In this document: positions 25,695-32,003 of the stretch, piece by piece
How the letters are laid out: each line of letters opens with the position of its first letter
Numbering within the stretch: the stretch's first letter is position 1
Assembly: GCF_020686965.1 (NCBI RefSeq)
Contig: NZ_JAJEPS010000004.1
Coordinates: 62,001 to 126,000 of the forward strand
DNA from: Hominiventricola filiformis
GTDB lineage: Bacteria; Bacillota; Clostridia; Lachnospirales; Lachnospiraceae
DNA: 64,000 nt
Reading direction: 5' to 3'
The notes under the pieces: model-generated
Told to the model about the DNA's origin: nothing
The model's input: the letters and a program-made list of their open reading frames with translations, nothing else
Database searches by the model: none
Translations under genes and position numbers: made by a program

Positions 25695-26239
25695 TTATAA
25701 TTCAAATATATTCTTCGGTTTCCCGCTGATTTTCTTATGAATCTCTGATATTTCTGCGCAGAACCGCCGCCTCGTCTTATGATCCATCTGCATCACAGAC
25801 TCAAAACTCCAGTGGAAATAATAAGCCACAAAAGACACTTCCTTATATAGCTCATCCTCCGGATAGACGGTTATTCCGCCCTCGTAAAATTTATAGGCTT
25901 TTTGTATTTTTCCCCACAGGCCGGGCAGACACAGGTTTCCATGAGATCATCCATGGAATTGATGGTCTGATACATATTCTGCAAAAATGCAAGGTCTGCG
26001 GAAAACAGTTTTTCAATGGTGGTCGGCCGGATGTTGGTCAATGTTCCTAAGGAAGTGACCACTCTGGAAAGAAGAATGATCGTCAGATATGCCGGATTGC
26101 TGACCACCCGCGGATCGCGAAGCGGCAGAATCTCATCGGCTGCCGTTGCCAGTCTCATGACGCCTTTCTTATGGACTTCCCCATTCTCATCCACATATCC
26201 TCTCGGAAGTTCAAATTCAAATTCTGTAATCAGTTCCAT
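25695..26239 (-). CDS. Predicted -1 frameshift product: tail chaperone fused to DUF6760-like module
   Basis: If ribosomes slip -1 at the heptamer A AAT TTT (25886–25892), the 122-residue tail-assembly protein loses its last four residues and gains 63 more, giving 181 residues. The added segment (YPEDELYKEVSFVAYYFHW, then MDHKTRRRFCAEISEIHKK) resembles the short DUF6760/Afp6-like proteins that follow the tube genes in other CIS. Between the in-frame upstream TGA and the conserved segment there is no ATG, GTG or TTG in that frame, and the first GTG falls inside the conserved part. A GGCGG/CCGTC hairpin begins 5 bases after the heptamer. Phage tails make their G/GT chaperones in this way. A sequencing indel or a non-standard start codon is the alternative. 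Confidence 0.7.
25871..26239 (-). CDS. CIS tail assembly chaperone-like protein, zero-frame product
   Basis: 122 residues. The start ELITEFEFELPRGYVDENGEVHK followed by MRLATAADEILPLRDPRV and a helical region to residue 100 matches the 'phage tail assembly protein' encoded beside CIS tubes. The C-terminus has a CxCPxC motif (CVCPACGEKY), a possible zinc site. GGGGAGAAACACG precedes the ATG. In tailed phages such proteins chaperone the tape measure during tube assembly and exist in short and frameshift-extended forms. Confidence 0.85.
   Translation of the reverse strand: MELITEFEFELPRGYVDENGEVHKKGVMRLATAADEILPLRDPRVVSNPAYLTIILLSRVVTSLGTLTNIRPTTIEKLFSADLAFLQNMYQTINSMDDLMETCVCPACGEKYKKPINFTRAE
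25886..25892 (-). promoter_or_regulatory. Slippery heptamer A AAT TTT
   Basis: In the zero frame the codons are ATA AAT TTT ACG, so the heptamer is in the X XXY YYZ phase required for tandem -1 slippage: AAT re-pairs on AAA with a wobble-only mismatch and TTT re-pairs on TTT. It lies four codons before the zero-frame stop. A five-pair stem with loop AATAA begins 5 bases downstream. Confidence 0.7.
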
Positions 26240-26286
26240 CGTGTTTCTCCCCTTTTATCAAATTCTGAATCCTGTCAGGGAGGTTC

Positions 26287-26310
26287 CCGGGAGAAGACTC
26301 CTTCTCCCGG
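26287..26310 (-). promoter_or_regulatory. Strong hairpin after the tube gene, no T-run
   Basis: A perfect 10-bp stem (CCGGGAGAAG / CTTCTCCCGG) with a 4-base loop lies 23 bases after the major tube stop codon. No T-run follows on either strand, so it is not a standard terminator. It may protect the 3' end of a processed sheath–tube mRNA and set the high ratio of those subunits over downstream genes. Confidence 0.6.
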
Positions 26311-26332
26311 ACATCCCATCAAGTGAAAGAAT

Positions 26333-26773
26333 TTAGCTCTCTCTTGTCATAGATTCATATACCAGTTCCACACTCTCAAATGCGATCTCACTGGAGCTTG
26401 CATTGAAATCCGGAGCGGTATATTTGCTTGGCCATGCATTGGTCAGATTCCATACTGCCAGTGCGGTGGATCCATCATCATCAAACAGGGTAATGGTCAC
26501 ATTCTTGTTGTGATCCTCTCCGAGAGACGTTCCCTGGGAGATAGAGGTTACCCAGTCATAGAAGCTTAAGGAACTGGTCATGCCCCATTTCAGCGTTACA
26601 TTACCGAATTTGGTCAGACCGTTCATTTTGCGGGACCAGTTCACACCTTCATCACCGGTACGGTATTCAATAACATCAATACTTGCGTCGAAACCGCTTA
26701 CTTCTGAAAAACTTGCCTCGGTAATTCCATCGATCTCGACCTTATAATTATATTTTTTAAACGGATATGCCAC
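26333..26773 (-). CDS. CIS major inner tube protein (gp19/Afp1-like)
   Basis: 146 residues starting at a GTG with AAAGGAGGATTAAACAC upstream. Tube signature: PFKKYNYKVEIDGITEASFSEVSG at the start, then IDVIEYRTGDEG, KMNGLTKFGNVTLKWGM, and a C-terminal SSEIAFESVELVYES. Hexameric rings of this protein stack to form the tube that is driven out by the sheath. It lies 37 bases downstream of the sheath gene and ahead of a strong hairpin. Confidence 0.96.
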   Translation of the reverse strand: MAYPFKKYNYKVEIDGITEASFSEVSGFDASIDVIEYRTGDEGVNWSRKMNGLTKFGNVTLKWGMTSSLSFYDWVTSISQGTSLGEDHNKNVTITLFDDDGSTALAVWNLTNAWPSKYTAPDFNASSSEIAFESVELVYESMTRES

Positions 26774-26810
26774 GTGTTTAATCCTCCTTTATCTTTCTTT
26801 TATGCCTTCC

Positions 26811-28529
26811 TTATGACTCTTCCATGAACTGGGTGATTCTGAAGATGACGAACTCAGCCGGGCGGCTCGGAGCTACTCCGATCTCGCAGATCAGACGACC
26901 ATTCAGAATATCACTCTGGGACATCGTATCTCTTCCGATATTTACGAAGAATGCCTGGTCTTCGGTAGTTCCAACCAAAGCACCGCTTCTCCACATATCA
27001 CGCAGGAATGCACGGATGGTTCTTCCCACTCTTGCCCACAGCATCTCATCGTTCGGCTCAAATACAGCCCAGTTGGTCTGGGATTTGATACTCTCCTCCA
27101 GGTAGATGAAGAGACGGCGAACGTTGACATATTTCCAGAGACTGTTGCTGGAGCAGGTTCTTGCGCCCCATACACGGATGCCCTGTCCCGGAAGTGCTCT
27201 GATCAGGTTCACACCTGCCGGATTCAGGATATCCTGCTCAGCCTTGTTGTACAGGCAGGAAAGTCCGATGCAGTTATAAACTACTTCGTTTGCCGGAGCT
27301 TTGTGAACGCCTCTCTCCACATCACTTCTTGCATAGATACCGCATACAGCTCCTGAAGGCGGAATGTAAGCCGGTCTCTTGTTAAGCACGTCGTAGATCT
27401 GAATCCACGGATGATACATTGCTGCATAATCAGAATCAATCTTCTCTTTATGAGCCAGTACATCCTGAGGTTTGGTCAGATTCTGCGGAACATCCAGTAC
27501 TGCGAAGGATGCACCGGTATTTGCGCAGTGTGCAGTCAGTGCCAGCTGAACCGCCGGACTGGTCACACCAGGAATTGCCATAATACTTACATTATTAAGC
27601 TCTTTGAAGGCTGCAAGACCGGTTCTCTTTCCAGGACCTCCGTCCACGCCGAGGAATACATCATCCGTGATTGCTTTCTTGCCGCCGTCACTTCCACCTG
27701 CCAGGAAGACGATTGCTTTGTCAGCATCTGCTGCTGCGCCAAATACAGACAGCGGATTGATGGCCTCTTTGATCTCCTCTGCAGATACATCTACCAGATC
27801 GGATTTGGAAAGCACTTTGCTGATGAAGGAAGCAGCATCTGCATTCAGAGAAACGCCCTCATAGATCTCTACCTGATCTCTGTAAGACACTTCCATGTTC
27901 ATCTCACAGGTAGAAAGAACCTTTCTCGGAACCGGGGACTTGTCCACCAGGTCTTCTTTTACCGGCAGTGCCAGAGTAATGGTATTTCCCTGTACCATGG
28001 CAATCTTGTTATAACCAACTGCCTTGCCATTATTGCGGATTACAACCGTATCGCCCTCTGCGAAAATAGAACCATTTGCTACAGTATAAACCTTTGCTGC
28101 CGGGTCCTCACCGGTTGCCTCAAGAACAGCGGTCTTGCCTTTGGTAGCTGCCACTGCAGTTACTTTAATCTCATTGCCCCATTTTCCAGGATTCTTTGCT
28201 TTGATGGTGATACCGCCTGCGGATACGGCTGCGATAGCTGCATCTGCTGCTGCGGTACGCATAACATAGCATCTGGAACCGCCGTTTGCAAAGAACTGCT
28301 CTACTGCATATGCCAGATAGCGGTATTCTCCGTAGGTACTCTCCGGCAGATAGCCTCCGAATTTCCGGTTGAAATCAGCAAAGCTTGATACAAATTCCGG
28401 AGTTCCGATTACTTTTCCTTTCTCAGCCATTCCGACAAAACCTGCCGTGCTGGTGCTGACACCCTCCATAGGTCTCATTCCTGATTCAAATTCCTCTACA
28501 TATACTCCTGGGGATAAATATTCTGCCAT
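26811..28529 (-). CDS. CIS contractile sheath protein
   Basis: 572 residues. The N-terminus MAEYLSPGVYVEEFESG with GVSTSTAGFVGMAEKG and the C-terminal domain (RTIRAFLRDMWRSGALVGTTEDQAFFVNIG, then GRLICEIGVAPSRPAEFVIFRITQ) are the classic sheath handshake elements. It is longer than phage sheaths because of a strand-rich insertion at about residues 100–215. Only one sheath gene is present, whereas Afp/PVC have three. No close Shine–Dalgarno precedes the ATG; see the leader hairpin entry. Confidence 0.97.
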   Translation of the reverse strand: MAEYLSPGVYVEEFESGMRPMEGVSTSTAGFVGMAEKGKVIGTPEFVSSFADFNRKFGGYLPESTYGEYRYLAYAVEQFFANGGSRCYVMRTAAADAAIAAVSAGGITIKAKNPGKWGNEIKVTAVAATKGKTAVLEATGEDPAAKVYTVANGSIFAEGDTVVIRNNGKAVGYNKIAMVQGNTITLALPVKEDLVDKSPVPRKVLSTCEMNMEVSYRDQVEIYEGVSLNADAASFISKVLSKSDLVDVSAEEIKEAINPLSVFGAAADADKAIVFLAGGSDGGKKAITDDVFLGVDGGPGKRTGLAAFKELNNVSIMAIPGVTSPAVQLALTAHCANTGASFAVLDVPQNLTKPQDVLAHKEKIDSDYAAMYHPWIQIYDVLNKRPAYIPPSGAVCGIYARSDVERGVHKAPANEVVYNCIGLSCLYNKAEQDILNPAGVNLIRALPGQGIRVWGARTCSSNSLWKYVNVRRLFIYLEESIKSQTNWAVFEPNDEMLWARVGRTIRAFLRDMWRSGALVGTTEDQAFFVNIGRDTMSQSDILNGRLICEIGVAPSRPAEFVIFRITQFMEES

Positions 28530-28580
28530 TCTTTTGTCTGGTCCGAGGCCCTTTTGCCTCGTACCTGTCCTCCTTTCAAT
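28530..28580 (-). promoter_or_regulatory. Structured leader of the sheath gene
   Basis: The only good binding site (AAAGGAGG) lies about 40 bases before the sheath ATG, too far for normal initiation. Between them a hairpin with a CGAGGC/GCCTCG stem extended by GGT/ACC and a purine-rich loop could fold and bring the site to about 13 bases from the ATG. No in-frame ATG, GTG or TTG lies between the site and 28529. Confidence 0.5.
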
Positions 28581-28599
28581 GTAATCTATGTTTCACGAC

Positions 28600-28992
28600 C
28601 TATGGCACCATAGTTGTCGTGGCGGGTCCGGGATTTACAATTTGTATTACCCCGCCCCAGTTACACATGCATTTGCACGTGTTATTTACTGCTGGTTTTC
28701 CTCCCACCAATACGGTCGGAGACCCCGGTGCCCAGGGGGCTGCTGTCACCGGCACACAGGGCATTGGGGTTAAGACTCCAAGCGCCGCCGCTGTTGCCGC
28801 TGCCACCTGCGGATTTGCCATGGAAGTGCACATTCCAAAAGGCATGATATTGACCATCGGTTGATTGTCCGTGATGCATGCAGGCGGCATGTTACTGCAT
28901 TGGACCTTACTTGCCGGAAGTACATTCAGTACAGATGGCGCCATTCCGAAACTGCACATCAGCTGCGCTCCCGATGTTACGATCAAAGACAC
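28600..28992 (-). CDS. PAAR-like spike tip protein (DUF4280)
   Basis: 130 residues starting at a GTG with AAAGGAGGTCGAAC upstream. The DUF4280 pattern is clear: VTSGAQLMCSFGMAPSVLNVL, then ITDNQPMVNIMPFGMC, AAALGVLTPMPCVPVTAAPW, PTVLVGGKPAVNNTCKCMCNW. DUF4280 is a PAAR-like fold with conserved Cys residues that may bind a metal. It would cap the gpV-like spike and could carry cargo. It lies immediately upstream of the sheath gene. Confidence 0.93.
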   Translation of the reverse strand: MSLIVTSGAQLMCSFGMAPSVLNVLPASKVQCSNMPPACITDNQPMVNIMPFGMCTSMANPQVAAATAAALGVLTPMPCVPVTAAPWAPGSPTVLVGGKPAVNNTCKCMCNWGGVIQIVNPGPATTTMVP

Positions 28993-29021
28993 GTTCGACC
29001 TCCTTTCACCTATGATGGTTT

Positions 29022-29714
29022 TTATATATGAAGTACCATTACTTCCTCAATTAACTGCTCTTCCCCCGGATCTACGGGAATCGCATAGGCTCCTGCCCCG
29101 TCTGTGACGGACCGGTATATTCTAGTTATCGGAGCTCCTTCTTTTAATTTCGCCGGAAATGTTCCCACCGGCTCGATCCGGTATTCATTAATTCCTCTTT
29201 TTTCCATGGGAATAAATCTTGCTGTCTCGCTTCCGCTTCCTGCCATAAAAGGCTTTCCAATAAGATTTTCCTTTGTAAATCCCTGGAAAAAGATCCATTC
29301 CCCGTCCGGCCCCTTCCTGTATTCCCGGAATATAAGACCCGTCGGTCTGGTTCTCGCCGCATACACTTCTGCCGGAAATGCAGTTCTACTGCTTTCTATC
29401 TTTCCGGTCAGATATTCATGGGGATATGGATGTCCCCTGCCCGGCTTTCCATAAAGTCTTACATCTGCAACAGGTTCGTCCGGATTCAGCTGTTTTTTTT
29501 CTATCAGAACACTGCAGGAATGATAATCCGTACTTTCTATCCGTACTCTTGTCACCGATTCCTGTGGTTCCATAAAAAGATACAATCCTTCGTCTTTTTC
29601 TACCGGATGGATTACTCTGCCTTCCACGGAAAACAAAAAACCTTTTTTCCGGATACACTGTCCGGTAAAATCATCCACCAGCCGCAGGGCAAATGCCATT
29701 CTCATCTGAATCAT
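29022..29714 (-). CDS. CIS-associated beta-sandwich protein, unknown
   Basis: 230 residues, not recognised as a named family. The N-terminal 85 residues look like an Ig-like or carboxypeptidase-regulatory-type beta-sandwich (LRLVDDFTGQCIRKKG, then VTRVRIESTDYHSCSVLIEK and VADVRLYG). The rest is strand-rich. No signal peptide or membrane segment is seen. It lies 12 bases downstream of the Pvc16 gene and 29 upstream of the PAAR-like gene, so a structural role in the particle is likely but not shown. AGGAGGCCCAT precedes the ATG. Confidence 0.65.
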   Translation of the reverse strand: MIQMRMAFALRLVDDFTGQCIRKKGFLFSVEGRVIHPVEKDEGLYLFMEPQESVTRVRIESTDYHSCSVLIEKKQLNPDEPVADVRLYGKPGRGHPYPHEYLTGKIESSRTAFPAEVYAARTRPTGLIFREYRKGPDGEWIFFQGFTKENLIGKPFMAGSGSETARFIPMEKRGINEYRIEPVGTFPAKLKEGAPITRIYRSVTDGAGAYAIPVDPGEEQLIEEVMVLHI

Positions 29715-29726
29715 ATGGGCCTCCTG

Positions 29727-30293
29727 TTACCGCTGTCTCTGGGAAACATCGAATTCGGCTGCTACCACACGCTTGAAGCTGCGGATTCTTCTGGATGACA
29801 GAAGCACCGGAGCCACGCTGAAATAGATTCCCAGCTGATATGGAATGGACAACACCGACCATATCTTCGTCTTTTCCTCATAACTCATCGGCAGCAATGT
29901 AATGGATGCGCTGGTTTCATCATTTTCTGCGGTCTCATAGAGAATCGCATGATCCATCAGAACCTGCATGGCCCGTCCAAGAATTCGCTGCTCATTTTCC
30001 ACATTGGACATCATCTGGGATTTGGTATTCATGTACAATGCGAAAAACAGATTCAGAGGCTTCGGCGGATACTGGGCCTGATTGCCGCGGAGTCTGATCA
30101 TATCCAGATTCTGATACTCCCGCAATTCCTGAATATCATAGAGATACAGTCCCAGCTGAAAATCTGCATTCTTGTCTGTCGGTGCCGCAAGGGCAATGGA
30201 TTCCGGCGACTGGATCAGCTCCGGACAGATATTTTCCCGCAAAAGCTTCAGGACCTCATTACTTACGTCCGAAATGATTGAAAAATCTGCCAT
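29727..30293 (-). CDS. Pvc16/Afp16-family sheath or tube terminator (DUF4255)
   Basis: 188 residues. The DUF4255/Pvc16 N-terminal domain is recognisable: FSIISDVSNEVLKLLREN, LAAPTDKNADFQLGLYLYDIQELREYQN, PPKPLNLFFALYMNT, EQRILGRAMQVLMDHAIL, KIWSVLSIPYQLGIYFSVAPVLL. In Afp and PVC this protein caps the distal end of the particle and stops sheath polymerisation. GAGGGGAAAGAC precedes the ATG. Confidence 0.94.
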   Translation of the reverse strand: MADFSIISDVSNEVLKLLRENICPELIQSPESIALAAPTDKNADFQLGLYLYDIQELREYQNLDMIRLRGNQAQYPPKPLNLFFALYMNTKSQMMSNVENEQRILGRAMQVLMDHAILYETAENDETSASITLLPMSYEEKTKIWSVLSIPYQLGIYFSVAPVLLSSRRIRSFKRVVAAEFDVSQRQR

Positions 30294-30310
30294 GTCTTTC
30301 CCCTCCTCCC

Positions 30311-31978
30311 TTATTCATTTTCTACGGTAAGGAACATCAGCTGATCCGGTTCACTCATCTGATAACATAACCGGTATCGGATATTGTCCGCTTCGTATAC
30401 TTCTTCATAGATGGCTTCCGCCAGATTGATGCCGCCCACTTCCACGTGGCTGCTGTTTCTTGTCACCAGTTCATAGCTGATACTGCTGAATGCTGTTGGA
30501 ACGGTGAATCGTACCCTCTCAATGGCAACACATTCCTGCAGATTGGTAGCGCCGTTCTCCGGCGTCATCTCATATCCTTCCAGAAACTTTAAATCCAGAT
30601 CGTTGTCATAAGTAGTCACTGCGGTAATTGTAATTTTACTTTTATCCAGAGTGCTTTCCGGCTGCCATTCCTCATCGCTTAGATAATAGTATGCGTAATA
30701 GCGGTTACCTGCCGGAAGGCTCTCCATAAGTTCCTGTTCTTTCGTTTTCTTTTCTGTGGCGGTGCTCCCTGTTTCTGAAGTGGTTCCTTCAGTGGTCCCG
30801 GCAGCAGTATCCGTCTCATCCAGCTTACTTTCTTCTGTCTCCGCCAGCGTCTCCCCGTCTTCATCCGGAAGATACCATCCGGTTCCTTCTGCGGAATCTG
30901 TACCGGAGAGCTTTAACTCCACCAGGCAGTCTGCTCTCAAAATCACTTTATTTTTCTCATAGAGAAAACTGGTCTCTCCCTCGCTGTAATAGACAATGGG
31001 TGTCTCTTTCAACATCACTTCCGCATCTTCCAGCGAGAGGCCCAGAAGAGATTCATACTGAATATGATCCCTGGCAAACTGTCCTTCGAAGAGTTCTCTT
31101 CCGGAAGAAGCATACCGAATGCCTTTTCCCTGCTCCCGGCCCATATAGAACTCTCCCTCGTATTTCTTAATGCCGGAATCGTAATAGCTGGTTCCCTGTC
31201 CATGGTAGGCACCGCTCTGGAAGTTTCCTTCATAGATCATGATGCCTTGTTCATTGTAGAGTACCCCTTCCCCGTTAAAGGCTCCGTTTTCAAAAGCGCC
31301 TTCATACTGCACGGTTTTGTCCGGATAATACAGGATGCCGTCACCGGAAAACTGATTGTCTGCGAATTTTCCGGTATACTGCGGATTGCCGTCTGCGTTA
31401 TACAAAGTTCCGGTTCCACTGAATTTATTGTTTTCAAAAGAACCTTCATAAATTTTCAGTCCGTCCTGGTTCCATAAAGTTCCACTTCCACTGCACACAC
31501 CAGCTTTGATGTCTCCTGTATAGACCACTTCCCCATTGGCTGCCCGAATGTTTGCTTTTCCTGTATAATCTCCTAAATCCATATCATCATAGTCATAATA
31601 GACGGTAGTGATAAGGTTTGAAGTAGCAGTGGTATCAGATACCGGCGCTGCAATCCAGTTGAAGTAGATAAAGACTGCCGCGCATCCTGCCAGTATCAGA
31701 AAGTAGACCAGCATCTTGGAGATCCAGAACCGCCCGACGGTAAAGTAATCTTCCGGGGATTTTGCCTCCCCGTTTAAGATCTTCCGTACCTTGGCATTGA
31801 TCGGTGCTACCAGTCTGGAGGTAATAATATTGACATTGAAAATCTGCTGTACCCGGCGAACCACTCTCTGGAAGGGATTCATAACTGCCGTACGCAGTCT
31901 CAAGAACGCCTTTCCGAGAAGCTGAAAAGCATAAGATCCTTTCATGCCGCGGAATATCTGCATAATTAGATTTCCCAT
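30311..31978 (-). CDS. Membrane-anchored MORN-repeat protein in the CIS run
   Basis: 555 residues. A basic cytoplasmic N-terminus is followed by one membrane segment at about residues 88–109 (SKMLVYFLILAGCAAVFIYFN) and then about seven MORN-type repeats of 23 residues at 152–305 (YEGSFENNKFSGTGTLYNADG and similar). The C-terminal 240 residues include an acidic Thr/Glu/Ser-rich linker and a strand-rich domain with EDAEVMLKETPIVYYSEGE. By the positive-inside rule the repeats face outside. MORN sheets bind proteins or lipids in other systems. No homolog is known to me in Afp/PVC. It starts 25 bases after the pseudo-cyclase gene and may form a membrane platform with it. Confidence 0.85.
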   Translation of the reverse strand: MGNLIMQIFRGMKGSYAFQLLGKAFLRLRTAVMNPFQRVVRRVQQIFNVNIITSRLVAPINAKVRKILNGEAKSPEDYFTVGRFWISKMLVYFLILAGCAAVFIYFNWIAAPVSDTTATSNLITTVYYDYDDMDLGDYTGKANIRAANGEVVYTGDIKAGVCSGSGTLWNQDGLKIYEGSFENNKFSGTGTLYNADGNPQYTGKFADNQFSGDGILYYPDKTVQYEGAFENGAFNGEGVLYNEQGIMIYEGNFQSGAYHGQGTSYYDSGIKKYEGEFYMGREQGKGIRYASSGRELFEGQFARDHIQYESLLGLSLEDAEVMLKETPIVYYSEGETSFLYEKNKVILRADCLVELKLSGTDSAEGTGWYLPDEDGETLAETEESKLDETDTAAGTTEGTTSETGSTATEKKTKEQELMESLPAGNRYYAYYYLSDEEWQPESTLDKSKITITAVTTYDNDLDLKFLEGYEMTPENGATNLQECVAIERVRFTVPTAFSSISYELVTRNSSHVEVGGINLAEAIYEEVYEADNIRYRLCYQMSEPDQLMFLTVENE

Positions 31979-32003
31979 TCTGCCTTCTCCTCCATCCGGT
32001 TAC

